Shown here one piece after another: positions 13,360 to 22,881 of a DNA stretch of 64,000 bases. The number at the start of each line of letters is the position of its first letter. Position 1 is the first letter of the stretch. This stretch comes from Anaeromyxobacter sp. Fw109-5 (lineage in GTDB: Bacteria > Myxococcota > Myxococcia > Myxococcales > Anaeromyxobacteraceae): assembly GCF_000017505.1 (NCBI RefSeq), contig NC_009675.1, positions 3,357,001 through 3,421,000 of the forward strand, read 5' to 3'. The translations under genes and the position numbers were made by a program. The notes beneath the pieces are model-generated. The model was not told where the DNA came from. It saw only the letters and a program-made list of their open reading frames with translations, and searched no databases.

Positions 13360-14196
13360 TCAGCGCGGCAGCGCGAGCGGCAGCTGCCCCTCGCGCGGAT
13401 CGATCCCGCCGAGCACCGCCGCGCCGTGCTGGCCTGCGCGCGCGCACGCCTCCGCGATCGGCACGCCCGCGGCCAGGAAGAACGTGAGCGCCGCGGCGAA
13501 GCTGTCCCCCGCGCCGTACGCGCCGCCGCCCGCGGGCGGCGAACGCGGCGCCTCGAACGTGGCGGTCCCCTCCTCCGTCTCGATGCGCCCGCCGCGCGCG
13601 CCGTCCGTCAGCACCAGCGCGACCGGCGGCACCGGGTAGTCCGCGCGCGCGCTCGCCTCGCGCGGATCGCGGGCGCTGCCCACCACCACGTCGGCGCGGA
13701 CCCCGGAGGCCGCGAGCGCCGGCCGGCGCCGGGCGGCGACCACGAGGAGGCGGGCCGCGCGCGCCGCGCGGAGCGCGGCGGGATCCTGCGCCGTGAAGTA
13801 CGCCGCGTCGAGCCCCGCGAGCGCCCCCCAGGGCAGGGGGTCCTCGGCGCGGGGGTGCAGCGGCTCGCCCACGACGAGGATCGTCCGCTCGCCGGCGGGG
13901 TCGATCATGGCGATGGCGCGGGTGTGCGGCTCGGACCGGCGCACCGCGTGGACGTGCGCGCCGCTCGCCCCGAGCTCGGCCGCGATCGCGTCGCCCGCGG
14001 CGTCGTCGCCGATGGCCGTGTAGAGGTGCACCTCCGCCGGGCTCCGAACGAGCTGCCAGAACGCGACGCCCCCGCCGCCCCCGGGGAAGGCGAGCGGCGC
14101 CGCCAGGTGGACGATCGCGCCCGGCGCGGGCACCGCGGGGACGCGACCCGCCGTGACGTGCTCGACGTGGCCGACGACGGCGAGGCGGAGGCTCAC
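13360..14196 (-). CDS. PfkB-family carbohydrate/nucleoside kinase
   Basis: 278 residues from GTG 14196, giving MSLRLAVVGHVEHV at the N-terminus. The PfkB signature AYGAGDSFAAAL is at 226-237, with Asp231 the catalytic base, and a GGGGG substrate loop is near 39-43. Ribokinase-fold enzymes phosphorylate a sugar or nucleoside hydroxyl with ATP. This one is shorter than ribokinase (about 305) and the substrate is unassigned. It lies 44 bp downstream of the DEAD-box helicase on the same strand, so the two may share a transcript. A second PfkB-type gene starts at 63500. Confidence 0.75.
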   Translation of the reverse strand: MSLRLAVVGHVEHVTAGRVPAVPAPGAIVHLAAPLAFPGGGGGVAFWQLVRSPAEVHLYTAIGDDAAGDAIAAELGASGAHVHAVRRSEPHTRAIAMIDPAGERTILVVGEPLHPRAEDPLPWGALAGLDAAYFTAQDPAALRAARAARLLVVAARRRPALAASGVRADVVVGSARDPREASARADYPVPPVALVLTDGARGGRIETEEGTATFEAPRSPPAGGGAYGAGDSFAAALTFFLAAGVPIAEACARAGQHGAAVLGGIDPREGQLPLALPR

Positions 14197-14240
14197 CCGC
14201 CGGTTGTAGCGCGGGAGCGGCGGGCGGCGCACGCCGACCG

Positions 14241-15998
14241 CTACCTCGGCCCGCGCCGCTTGGCGGCCGGCGCGCTCCGCCGCGGCGGCGCCGGCTCCCC
14301 GTCCGCGCGCTCGTGACGCCGCGCCCCCTCCGCCCGGACCGGACGCGGGGCGTGCCGCGGCTCGCCGGCGCGCGGGTTCGTGCCCAGGAGCTCGATCCGC
14401 GCGTCGGGCATGCGCGGGTCGGGCCGCCGCGCGGCGCGGAGGAAGCGCTGGGCCGCGTCGGCGGCGACCTCGAAGCGCGTCTCCTCGGGCTGGATGACGA
14501 TCTTCCCGATCTCGTCGCGGGTCACGCCGCCGCGCCGGCAGAGGAGCGGCAGCACCCAGCGCGGATCTGCCTGCCGCGCGCGGCCGAGGGAGAGCCGGAA
14601 CCACACCGCGTTCGCGGGCGGCCCGGCGCGCGGCGCGCGCTTCTCGGCGCGCGCCGGCACCTCGCGGGCGGCGCGTGCCGTCTCGGGCAGCTCCTCGGGG
14701 GCGGGGCGCCGCGACCGATCGCGCCGCACGAGCGCGACCGCCAGCTCGAGCGCGGAGCGGCTCTCGGCGAGCCGCCGCGCCGCCGCGAGATCCTCCTCCG
14801 CGGCGTCTCCGGCGAGCGCGACCACGTCCGCGGCGAGCCGCTCGGCGTCGCCCGCGCGGATGGCCTCGGCGGTCGGCACCGGCGTCCACTCGGCGCGCAC
14901 CCCCGCGTCGCGGAGCATCCGCTCGAGCCGGTAGCGCTCGGGCGGCGCGGCGAGGAGGACGGCGACGCCCTTCCGCCCCGCCCGGCCGGTGCGGCCGCTG
15001 CGGTGCTGCAGCGCCTCCGCGTCGCGGGGCAGGTCGGCGTGCAGCACGAGGGCGATGCCGGGGAGGTCCAGCCCGCGCGCGGCGACGTCCGTCGCGACCA
15101 GGACGCGGGCGCGGCCGTCGCGCAGCGACTTGAGCGCCCGCGTCCGCTCCGCCTGGGTGAGCTCGCCGGAGATGGCGACCACCTCGAAGCCCCGCTCGCC
15201 CAGGCTCACGGCGGTGTGCTGCACCGCCTCGCGCGTCGCGCGGAAGACGAGGGCGCTCGGAGGCTCCGCCTCGCGCAGCACGTTCACCACCGCGTGCTCC
15301 CGCTCCCTGGGCGCGACGACGTGCGCCCGGTAGGCGATGTCGGCGTGCGCCTCGCCGGCGGGCGTGGCGGCGATGCGCGACGCGTCGCGCGTGTAGCGCT
15401 TCGCGAGCTCGAGGATCGGCCTCGGCAGGGTCGCCGAGAAGAGCACGGTCCGGCGATCCGGCGGCGCGGCCCCGAGGAGCTTCTCGAGCTCCTCCCGGAA
15501 CCCCATGTCGAGCATCTCGTCCGCCTCGTCGAGGACGAGGGCGCGGAGGGCCGAGAGGTCGAGCGCGCCGCGCTCGAGGTGATCGACGAGGCGCCCGGGC
15601 GTGCCCACCACGACGTGGGTCCCCTCGGCGAGGGCGCGCGCCTCGCGGCGCGGGTCCATCCCGCCCACGCACGAGGCCACGCGCCCACCCGCGTCCGCGA
15701 AGAGCCAGGCCAGCTCGCGCTGGACCTGGACCGCGAGCTCTCGCGTGGGCGCCACGACCAGCGCGCCAGGCGGGCCTGCCTCGCCGAAGGCGTCGGCGTC
15801 GCCGAGCAGCGTCTCCGCCAGGGCGAGCCCGAACGCGACGGTCTTGCCCGAGCCGGTGCGTGACGAGACCAGCAGGTCCTGGCCGCGGTGCGCGGGCTCG
15901 AGGACGGCGGCCTGGACGGACGTCGGCTCGAGGTAACCGCGGCGGTCGAGAGCGGGGAGGAGCGCGGGGTGCGCCCCGACGGAGCTAAAGGTGTTCAC
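14241..15998 (-). CDS. DEAD-box ATP-dependent RNA helicase (DeaD/CsdA-like)
   Basis: 585 residues from GTG 15998, with GGGGG a few bases upstream. All helicase motifs are visible: Q-motif region to residue 30, Walker A SSRTGSGKT at 45-53, PTRELA near 84, GTPGR near 132, DEAD at 157-160, SAT at 188-190, then VLVATDVAARGLD and HRSGRTGRAG in the second RecA domain. A charged linker leads to a C-terminal DbpA-type RNA-binding domain (KIVIQPEETRFEVA) and a basic Arg/Pro tail. Such proteins unwind short RNA duplexes in ribosome assembly and cold adaptation. The C-terminal domain favours DeaD/CsdA or DbpA over RhlE. Confidence 0.9.
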   Translation of the reverse strand: MNTFSSVGAHPALLPALDRRGYLEPTSVQAAVLEPAHRGQDLLVSSRTGSGKTVAFGLALAETLLGDADAFGEAGPPGALVVAPTRELAVQVQRELAWLFADAGGRVASCVGGMDPRREARALAEGTHVVVGTPGRLVDHLERGALDLSALRALVLDEADEMLDMGFREELEKLLGAAPPDRRTVLFSATLPRPILELAKRYTRDASRIAATPAGEAHADIAYRAHVVAPREREHAVVNVLREAEPPSALVFRATREAVQHTAVSLGERGFEVVAISGELTQAERTRALKSLRDGRARVLVATDVAARGLDLPGIALVLHADLPRDAEALQHRSGRTGRAGRKGVAVLLAAPPERYRLERMLRDAGVRAEWTPVPTAEAIRAGDAERLAADVVALAGDAAEEDLAAARRLAESRSALELAVALVRRDRSRRPAPEELPETARAAREVPARAEKRAPRAGPPANAVWFRLSLGRARQADPRWVLPLLCRRGGVTRDEIGKIVIQPEETRFEVAADAAQRFLRAARRPDPRMPDARIELLGTNPRAGEPRHAPRPVRAEGARRHERADGEPAPPRRSAPAAKRRGPR

Positions 15999-16122
15999 GG
16001 GCCCCCTTGTATCTCCCCCGGCGCCGGACCGTTAGGCACTTCTTAGGAAGCGCGCGCCGCCGCGTCCGGTCACATTGCGCACGGCACCGCGGGGGACGGA
16101 GCCCCCGGGGGCCGGAGGCGAG

Positions 16123-17283
16123 ATGCGACGGACGGCGGGAGCGGGGCTTCGGGGCGGCTCCCGCCGGCGCCGCGCGGGCGTCGCGGCGGCGGCCGCGGCC
16201 CTGGCCGGCGCGCTGCTGACCCTCGGCGGCCCCGCCCCGCGCGCCGCGCCGGGGGACCACGGGGGATCGGCGGCCCCCGGCGCGCCGGCGCCCGCCCACC
16301 TCTCGGACACCGGGCTGTACGCCGACGCGGCCACGCGGCGGGTGGCTCCGGACGTGCTTCCCTACACGCCGCAGTACCCTCTCTGGTCGGACGGAGCCGC
16401 GAAGCGGCGCTGGATCCGCCTGCCCCCAGGGACGGCGATCGACGCCTCGGATCCGGACGCCTGGGTGTTCCCGGTCGGGACCCGCCTCTGGAAGGAGTTC
16501 AGCTTCGGGAGGCGCGTCGAGACGCGCTACATGGAGCGCACCGGCGACGGCAAGTGGCTCTTCGCGGCCTACGCCTGGACGCCGGACGGCGCCGACGCGC
16601 TCCTCGTCCCGGAGGGCGGCCTCCGCGCCGCGGCCGAGAGCCGCCCGGGGCTCCCCCACGACATCCCGTCGGTCTACGACTGCCGCGCCTGCCACGAGGG
16701 CGGTCCGACGCCCGTGCTCGGGTTCTCGTCGCTCCAGCTCTCGCCCGATCGCGATCCGCTCGCCGCCCACGCGGAGCGACCCGGGGCGGGCGACGTGGAG
16801 CTCCCGGCGCTCGTGGCGCGCGGGCTCGTCCGCGGCCTGCCCCAGGCGCTGCTGGACCGGCCGCCGCGCATCGAGGCGCCGACCGGGAGGGCGCGCGCGG
16901 CGCTCGGCTACCTCCACGCGAACTGCGGCATCTGCCACGACTCGCGGGGCCAGCTCGCGCCGCTCGGGCTCTCGCTGGTGCAGCGCGTCTCGGCGCCCGG
17001 CGGGGCCGGCGCGGCCCTGGCGACGGCGAGCGACGTGCCGTGCCGGTTCCACCCGCCCGGCACCGAAGGCGCCGCGCTGGTGCGGATCCGGCCGGGGCGA
17101 CCCGCCGACAGCGTGCTCGTCGCGCGCATGGCGTCGCGCGATCCGCTCGTCCAGATGCCGCCGCTCGGGAGCCACGCCGTCGACGACGAGGCGGTGGCGC
17201 TCGTCTCCGCCTGGATCCGCGAGCTGCGGCCGCGGGCGCCGACGCTCTCTCGCAGCACCCATCCCAAGGAGGAAGCCCGATGA
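16123..17283 (+). CDS. Secreted di-haem c-type cytochrome
   Basis: 386 residues from ATG 16123, after GGAGGCGAG. An arginine-rich start and hydrophobic stretch (residues 18-36) form a signal peptide or anchor. Two haem-binding motifs are visible, CRACH at 187-191 and CGICH at 268-272. The body resembles the SO2930/DUF1111-neighbour class of exported cytochromes ([19 protein letters not shown]), often found with periplasmic oxidation or metal reduction. The stop overlaps the start of the next cytochrome gene (ATGA), so the two are probably partners in one electron path. Confidence 0.8.
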   Translation: MRRTAGAGLRGGSRRRRAGVAAAAAALAGALLTLGGPAPRAAPGDHGGSAAPGAPAPAHLSDTGLYADAATRRVAPDVLPYTPQYPLWSDGAAKRRWIRLPPGTAIDASDPDAWVFPVGTRLWKEFSFGRRVETRYMERTGDGKWLFAAYAWTPDGADALLVPEGGLRAAAESRPGLPHDIPSVYDCRACHEGGPTPVLGFSSLQLSPDRDPLAAHAERPGAGDVELPALVARGLVRGLPQALLDRPPRIEAPTGRARAALGYLHANCGICHDSRGQLAPLGLSLVQRVSAPGGAGAALATASDVPCRFHPPGTEGAALVRIRPGRPADSVLVARMASRDPLVQMPPLGSHAVDDEAVALVSAWIRELRPRAPTLSRSTHPKEEAR

Positions 17284-17861
17284 AGAAGCGCATCGTCCCC
17301 GTCACCCTCGGCGGCGCCGCCATCCTGCTCGCAGCGCTCGTCCTCGGCCGCGCGAGCGCGCAGGCGGGCGGTGACGTCGCCCGCGGCAAGTACCTCGTCA
17401 CCGTCGGTGGCTGCAACGACTGCCACACGCCGTGGAAGCTCGGGCAGAACGGTCCGGAGCCGGACATGACGCGGCTGCTGTCCGGGCACCCGGAGCAGCT
17501 GACGATGCCCCCCGCGCCGACGCTGGCGAAGGGGCCCTGGATGACCACGGTGGCGGGCTCGATGACGGCGTGGGCCGGCCCCTGGGGGGTCAGCTTCACG
17601 GCGAACCTGACCCCGGACCCCGAGACCGGGCTCGGCAAGTGGACGGAGAAGGACTTCATCGACACGCTTCGATCCGGCCGTCACCTCGGCCGCGGGCGGG
17701 CCATCCTCCCGCCGATGCCGTGGCAGAACTACGGCACGATGACCGATGACGACCTGCGCGCGGTGTTCGCCTACCTGCGGTCGATCCCGGCGATCCGCAA
17801 CCGCGTCCCCGAGCCCCGCCCGCCCGCCGTCGCCGCAGCGCAGGGGAAGCCGGCGCGGTGA
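17280..17861 (+). CDS. Mono-haem c-type cytochrome
   Basis: 193 residues from ATG 17280, overlapping the upstream cytochrome stop by four bases. Signal peptide [20 protein letters not shown] and so on, cleaved near ASAQA. One haem site, CNDCH at 45-49. ILPPMPW near residue 145 offers the methionine axial ligand. The sequence resembles the diheme/isoquinoline-1-oxidoreductase-type cytochrome subunits but carries one haem only. It probably passes electrons between the di-haem protein and a periplasmic acceptor. It ends 7 bp before the stop of the converging regulator gene. Confidence 0.8.
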   Translation: MKKRIVPVTLGGAAILLAALVLGRASAQAGGDVARGKYLVTVGGCNDCHTPWKLGQNGPEPDMTRLLSGHPEQLTMPPAPTLAKGPWMTTVAGSMTAWAGPWGVSFTANLTPDPETGLGKWTEKDFIDTLRSGRHLGRGRAILPPMPWQNYGTMTDDDLRAVFAYLRSIPAIRNRVPEPRPPAVAAAQGKPAR

Positions 17862-17868
17862 GCCGCGC

Positions 17869-19221
17869 TCACCCGCACTCCTTCTCGACGAGCGCCACGG
17901 CACAGTCGAGCTTCAGGGCGAAGCGGCCGCGGCACACCGGCACGAGCCGCACCTCCGGACACTTCTCCTGGAGACGCCGGCGCAAGAGGATGAGCCGGCT
18001 CTCCAGGTTGTCCTTCAGGGGGGGCAGCCCGAGCCCCGGGTCGAGGCGCAGCTCGCGGTTCGTGAACTCGTTGCGGCCCTCGCTCCGGTTCAGCGCGAGC
18101 AGCTTCCAGAGGATCTTCCCCGGCACGTTGCGGACGAGGTACTCCCCGTCCACGAACACGCAGTCGTCGTTCCGGTAGTAGCAGAAGACGCGGGTGCGCG
18201 CCGGGGCGGGGCCGTCCCGCGGCGCCTCCCGCTCGACGGCGGGGCGCCGCACGCGGTCCATGCCCATGGCGATGAGGTTCCCGACCACCCCGAGGAACGC
18301 CTCGTCCCAGTCGTCGAAGCGGAGCGGATCCCGGCTCTCGAACGCGAGGACGCCGAGGAGCCGATCGCCTGCGAGGAGCGGGAGCGCGAGCTGCGCCTGC
18401 GCGTCCGCGAGCCCGGGGAGCGGAAGCTCGGGGTGGAGCGCGCCGCCGTCCCCGCAGGCCGCCGCCCGCTCGCGGATCGCGCGGCCGTAGCGCAGCTCCG
18501 AGCCGACCTTCGCCACCCGGACCAGCCGCCGCCGCTGGGCGACGCAGCCGATGATCCCCTCCCCCACCCGCACCGACGCGCCCAGGCCGGAGACGCCGTA
18601 GCCCCGGCTCGCGACGGTCACGAGCCGTCCCGCCTCGGAGGGCACGAGCACCATCGCGTGGGAGAACCCGAACAGCGCGTCGAGCGCCTCGAGGGCCTCC
18701 GCGAGGAGCGTCCGGAGGTCCGCCGCGCGGGCGATCCGGTCCGACACGAGCTGCAGCCCGCGCAGCTCCGTGAGCGGGCCCGCGGGCAGCGCGGGGGCCG
18801 GCTCCTCCGCCGCGGTGGCCGCCAGCAGCCCCTGCACGTGCTCGATCGAGAGCACCTCGTACACGTCGGCGGAGCGGAGCGCGAAGACTCCCGCCATGCC
18901 GGTGTGCGAGGCGATCACCTGGATCCGCGCCGCCATCGTCTCGAAGAGCGGCCCCTCGGTCTCCGCGTGGTCGAAGCGGAGCCGCAGCCGGTACGCCTCG
19001 AAGCTGAGCGGATGCCACACGACCACCGAGGCGAGCGGGTTCTCGTCGACGTTGCGCCTCGTCTTGTTGAAGAACTGGCAGGAGAGCGCCACGTGGCGAG
19101 CGTCCAGGTGGTGGACGTGCGAGAGGTACGTGACGTTCGGCTCTCCGTCGCGGCTGCACGTCGCGATCTGCGCCGGGACGACGCCTTGGAAGCACGGGCC
19201 GAGCTCCTCGAGCCGGATCAT
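17869..19221 (-). CDS. Flavin-type (PNPOx-like) / GAF / winged-helix regulator
   Basis: 450 residues from ATG 19221. Residues 1-140 resemble pyridoxamine-5'-phosphate-oxidase-like split-barrel FMN proteins (PAQIATCSRDGEPNVTYLS). Residues about 160-325 are a GAF sensor domain (LLAEALEALDALFGFSHAMV, then GEGIIGCVAQRRRLVRV). Residues about 345-450 look like an OmpR-type winged helix (GKILWKLLALNRSEGRNEFTNREL, DNLESRLILLRRRLQEKCP). I infer a one-component redox or ligand sensor that binds DNA. Flavin binding is not proven, and the domain could bind haem or F420. It overlaps the second flavin-domain gene by four bases. Confidence 0.7.
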   Translation of the reverse strand: MIRLEELGPCFQGVVPAQIATCSRDGEPNVTYLSHVHHLDARHVALSCQFFNKTRRNVDENPLASVVVWHPLSFEAYRLRLRFDHAETEGPLFETMAARIQVIASHTGMAGVFALRSADVYEVLSIEHVQGLLAATAAEEPAPALPAGPLTELRGLQLVSDRIARAADLRTLLAEALEALDALFGFSHAMVLVPSEAGRLVTVASRGYGVSGLGASVRVGEGIIGCVAQRRRLVRVAKVGSELRYGRAIRERAAACGDGGALHPELPLPGLADAQAQLALPLLAGDRLLGVLAFESRDPLRFDDWDEAFLGVVGNLIAMGMDRVRRPAVEREAPRDGPAPARTRVFCYYRNDDCVFVDGEYLVRNVPGKILWKLLALNRSEGRNEFTNRELRLDPGLGLPPLKDNLESRLILLRRRLQEKCPEVRLVPVCRGRFALKLDCAVALVEKECG

Positions 19222-19697
19222 CGCGCGCCCCCGCCGCCTCCCTCGAGCGGCGCCCCCGCCCCCGGCCCGGGCGTCTGAACGAAGACCCCCTCCACCCTGA
19301 GGCGCACGACGTGACACGGCCAGTGCGCCAGGCGGAGGGTCGCGCGTGGCGGCACCCCCACGTAGCCCAGCTCCTCGGCGAGCGCGGCCCGGTACCGGTC
19401 CACCAGCGCCCGCTCCGGCTCCGCCGCGAGGCGCACCTCGATCGCACGGCCCTTCACCTGCACGGCGCGATGATCGAAGGCCCGGGAGAAGCAGACCGCG
19501 ATCCGGCCGTTCTCGCCGACGTTCGCGAGCGCCGTCGCGCAGGTGGCGGCGGGCAGGAACACCATCAGCTCGCCGCCGCCGTGCACCACGCGAGCCCCCA
19601 CCGCGCGTGTGGCGTCGGGCGCGAGGCGGGCATCGCGCGTGCCGACGAGCACCGAGACGCCCGACTCGAGAAATCCGGCGAGGTCCTGCGGGATCAC
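19218..19697 (-). CDS. PNPOx-like split-barrel (FMN-binding) protein
   Basis: 159 residues from GTG 19697, chosen because GGAGG lies just upstream; a TTG at 19730 would add 11 residues. The fold pattern is that of pyridoxamine-5'-phosphate-oxidase-related proteins: QDLAGFLESGVSVLVGTRDARLAP, then FLPAATCATALANVGENGRIAV. Such proteins bind FMN, haem or F420. The exact reaction is unknown. The stop overlaps the start of the flavin/GAF/winged-helix regulator, which carries a similar domain, so they probably act in the same sensing or redox function. Confidence 0.7.
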   Translation of the reverse strand: MIPQDLAGFLESGVSVLVGTRDARLAPDATRAVGARVVHGGGELMVFLPAATCATALANVGENGRIAVCFSRAFDHRAVQVKGRAIEVRLAAEPERALVDRYRAALAEELGYVGVPPRATLRLAHWPCHVVRLRVEGVFVQTPGPGAGAPLEGGGGGAR

Positions 19698-19893
19698 GGC
19701 GCCTCCGTCGGGTGATCCTAAGCGGCGCAAGGTCTGCGCTCGATCCGTGCGTCGATCCCGAGCGGGTCCGGCGGCTGGTCGGGCGACGCGATCGACGCCC
19801 CGGCCTGCGTCCCGTCCTCCGGCGGCTTCTCGGCGCGCGCGACAACCGCTAACGTGGATCGTCCGCCCCGACGCACGCCCTGTGGAGAACGCG

Positions 19894-21429
19894 GTGACCC
19901 GAGAGGAGACGCTCCAGCTCGCGCTGCCTCCGTCCCCCGCGGCCGCGCCCGCCGAAGCGGCCGGAGCTGCGGGGATCCGCCCCGGATACCTGCTGGACGG
20001 GCGCTACCTGCTGCAGGCGCTGCTCGGCGAGGGCGGCATGTCGAGCGTCTGGCGCGCCGAGCACGTGCGCATCGGTCGCCCGGTGGCGGTGAAGATCCTG
20101 CGCTCCGAGGTGGCGGCGCACGGCGCGCGCGACGCGGAGCGCTTCCGGCGCGAGGCCCGGATCGCCGTGCGCCTGTCGTCGCCGCACGTGGTGGACGTGC
20201 TGGACTTCGGGGAGACCGCGGACGGCGCGCTGTACCTGGTGATGGAGCTCCTCCCCGGGGAATCGCTGCGCGAGCGGCTGCGCCGCGAGGAGCGGCTGCC
20301 GCCCGAGCGCGTCGTCGAGCTGTTGCGCCAGCTGCTCGCCGGCCTCGACGCGGCGCACCGGGCAGGCATCGTCCACCGCGACCTGAAGCCGGACAACCTC
20401 TGGCTCGTCCCCCTGCCCGACGGCGGAGAGCGGCTGAAGATCCTGGACTTCGGCATCGCGAAGCTCCAGGAGCCCGCTCAGGTCGCGGAGCCGACGCAGG
20501 TGGGGCTCGTCGTCGGAACGCCGCAGTTCCTCTCGCCCGAGCAGGCGGTCGGGGGCGAGGTGGACCACCGCGCCGATCTCTACAGCGCAGGCATCCTCGC
20601 GTGGCTGCTCGTCACGGGGCGTCACCCGTTCCCCACGCTCGATCCGCGCACGCTGCTGCGGGCCCACGCCTACGACCCGGTCCCGTCCCCCGTCGGCGAG
20701 CTGCCCTCGCTCCAGGAGCACCCCGCGCTCCTGCGCTTCATCGCGTGCGCCACGGAGAAGGACCGGACCGTGCGCGCGCAGAGCGCCGCCGAGCTGCTCG
20801 CCGTCCTCGAGGGGCGGACGCGTCCGCCGCCCCCCGCCCGCCTCCCGGCGCTGCGCTCCCTCCCGGACGCGCTGCTCGGCGCGCTGCGCGCGCGCCGGCC
20901 GGGACCGGTGCACGCGGCGGCCGCCCTCGCGATCGTCGCCGCCGCCGCCCTCGCCTGGGCGGCCCTCCGGCCGCCGCTGGAGTCCCTCATCTCCTCCGGG
21001 CGCCTCGCGGACGCGGAGGACCGCATCGCCGCCCTCGCCGCGCGCCGCGGGGCGGGAGATCCGGAGGTGCAGTACCTCCGCGGCCTCCTCGAGGCGGCGT
21101 ACGCAGAGCACGACGCGCCCGAGCGGCTGCCCCACGCCTTCATCTCGTGGTCCCGCGCCCTCGCCGCCGGAAGCGCCGACGCGCTCGCCGCGCTCCGCCG
21201 CGAGGCAGCCTCCCCGCGCTGCGATCGGCGGCGCCTCGCCGCGCGCGCGCTCGGCGACTCCAGGGCGCCCGCCGCGCTCGAGGCCCTTCGCGAGCTGGCC
21301 GCGTCGGAGCCAGCCACGCCGGAGCCGTCCGGCGCGCTCGCCCGCGTGCTCCGCGACGTCGACCAGCGCTGCGGGGCGGGCGACCTCGCGCGCCGCGCCA
21401 TCCGCGAGCTCGAGCCTCCTCGCGGTTGA
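19894..21429 (+). CDS. Hanks-type Ser/Thr protein kinase with a membrane segment
   Basis: 511 residues from GTG 19894, preceded by GGAG at proper spacing (an in-frame GTG at 19882 is the alternative). Kinase motifs are complete: GEGGMSSVW loop, VAVKIL with Lys67, HRDLKPDN with Asp163, DFG with Asp185, and a GTPQFLSPEQ activation-segment end. A single membrane helix spans about 339-360. The 150-residue exported part is helical and repeat-like (LADAEDRIAALAARRGAGDPEVQYLRGLLEAAYAEHDAPE), probably TPR- or HEAT-like. Myxobacteria carry many such kinases. The target is unknown. The gene converges on glcF, 33 bp away. Confidence 0.85.
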   Translation: MTREETLQLALPPSPAAAPAEAAGAAGIRPGYLLDGRYLLQALLGEGGMSSVWRAEHVRIGRPVAVKILRSEVAAHGARDAERFRREARIAVRLSSPHVVDVLDFGETADGALYLVMELLPGESLRERLRREERLPPERVVELLRQLLAGLDAAHRAGIVHRDLKPDNLWLVPLPDGGERLKILDFGIAKLQEPAQVAEPTQVGLVVGTPQFLSPEQAVGGEVDHRADLYSAGILAWLLVTGRHPFPTLDPRTLLRAHAYDPVPSPVGELPSLQEHPALLRFIACATEKDRTVRAQSAAELLAVLEGRTRPPPPARLPALRSLPDALLGALRARRPGPVHAAAALAIVAAAALAWAALRPPLESLISSGRLADAEDRIAALAARRGAGDPEVQYLRGLLEAAYAEHDAPERLPHAFISWSRALAAGSADALAALRREAASPRCDRRRLAARALGDSRAPAALEALRELAASEPATPEPSGALARVLRDVDQRCGAGDLARRAIRELEPPRG

Positions 21430-21462
21430 CGAGCCCCCGCCGTCCACGGGCGCGCCGGGGCC

Positions 21463-22881
21463 CTACGACGGGCGCGCCGGCGCGGCCACACCCTGGCGCG
21501 CGGCGTCCTCCTCCTCGGCGGCGCGGATGGCGCGGTCCAGCAGCTCGATCGGGTGCGCCGCGGGGAGGTCGACGTCCCGCTCGGCGAGCATGCGCCGGAT
21601 GTGGAGCGAGCAGCCGGGGTTGGCGCTCGCGAGCAGCGCCGCGCGCGTGGAGAGCACCGCGTCCGCCTTCCGGCGGCCGATCTCGACCGCCGACTCGGGC
21701 TCCACGAGGTTGTAGACGCCCGCGGAGCCGCAGCACTGCTCGCCGTCGGGGATCTCCACGAGCTCGAGCTCGGGGATGGACCGTAGCAGCGCCCTCGGCG
21801 GCTCGTTCACGCGCTGGGCGTGGCCGAGGTGGCAGGGGGAGTGGTACGCGACGCGCGCGCGCACGGCGGCGCGGCGAGCGCGGGCCGGCAGCGCGGCGAG
21901 CAGCTCCGTCACGTCCTTCACGCGGGCGGCGAAGGCGCGGGCGCGCGGGCCGAACTCCGGATCGTGCTCGAAGAGCGCCCCCACGTCCTTGAGGTGCGAG
22001 CCGCAGCCGGCCGCGTTCACCACGACCACGTCGATCGCCTCGCGCTCGAAGCGCTCGATGAGCGCGCGCGTCAGCCGGCGCGCCTCGGCGTCCCGCCCGG
22101 CGTGCAGCGAGAGCGCGCCGCAGCAGCCCTGGCCGCGGGGCGCGACCACCTCCACGCCCTCGGCGGCGAGCACTCGCACGGTCGCCGCGTTCACGCCGGG
22201 GAAGAAGACCCGCTGGACGCAGCCGGTGACGAGCCCGGCGCGCAGCCGCCGCGCGCCCCGCGCCGGCGTCCGCGCGGGCACGCGGGCGAGGAGCTCGCGG
22301 AGCGAGACCGGCGGCGCGAGCGCCTCGAGCGCGGCGAGCCGGCGGGAGAAGCGCAGCAGCCCGAGCCGCCGCGCGAGCCGGCGCAGGCCGGTCGCGCGCC
22401 AGGCCCACAGCAGGAACCCGGCCGCGCGCAGCCGCCCGGGTCGTGGGAAGAGCGCGAACACCGCCGAGCGATGCAGCCGGTCCCCGGCTCCGCGCCGCAG
22501 GTCGCGCTCGACCCGCGCACGCGCCGCCTCGATGACGTGATCGTAGCGCACGCCGGACGGGCACGCGGTCAGGCAGGCCATGCAGCCGAGGCAGCGGTCG
22601 AAGTGCTCGGCGACGATGGGCGACATGGCGATGCGGCCGTCCTCGAGCGCGCGGTACAGGTCGATGCGGCCGCGCGGCGAGTCCATCTCCTCCTGCCAGC
22701 TCTGCCAGGTCGGGCACACCGGGAGGCAGAAGCCGCAGTGGACGCAGTCGTCGGCGGGGTTGCGCGCGCGCTCCGGCGCGCCGCCGCTGCGGCCGGTGCC
22801 GCGGTCCTCGGCGGGGACGCCGCTCGCGTCCCGGGCCGCCGTCCGCTGCGTGGCGATGAGCGCCTCGTCGCTGGTCGCCAT
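21463..22881 (-). CDS. glcF: Glycolate/D-lactate oxidase iron-sulfur subunit
   Basis: 472 residues from ATG 22881. Two 4Fe-4S sites are visible: C46, C49, C52, C56 and C97, C100, C103, C107. Two CCG-type cysteine modules follow (GCCGALSLHAG; CCGSAGVYNL). GlcF passes electrons from the flavin subunits GlcD and GlcE to the quinone pool at the inner membrane. It begins directly after the glcE stop (TGAATG) and is the last gene of the TRAP-glcDEF unit. Family: heterodisulfide-reductase-like CCG domain. Confidence 0.9.
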   Translation of the reverse strand: MATSDEALIATQRTAARDASGVPAEDRGTGRSGGAPERARNPADDCVHCGFCLPVCPTWQSWQEEMDSPRGRIDLYRALEDGRIAMSPIVAEHFDRCLGCMACLTACPSGVRYDHVIEAARARVERDLRRGAGDRLHRSAVFALFPRPGRLRAAGFLLWAWRATGLRRLARRLGLLRFSRRLAALEALAPPVSLRELLARVPARTPARGARRLRAGLVTGCVQRVFFPGVNAATVRVLAAEGVEVVAPRGQGCCGALSLHAGRDAEARRLTRALIERFEREAIDVVVVNAAGCGSHLKDVGALFEHDPEFGPRARAFAARVKDVTELLAALPARARRAAVRARVAYHSPCHLGHAQRVNEPPRALLRSIPELELVEIPDGEQCCGSAGVYNLVEPESAVEIGRRKADAVLSTRAALLASANPGCSLHIRRMLAERDVDLPAAHPIELLDRAIRAAEEEDAARQGVAAPARPS

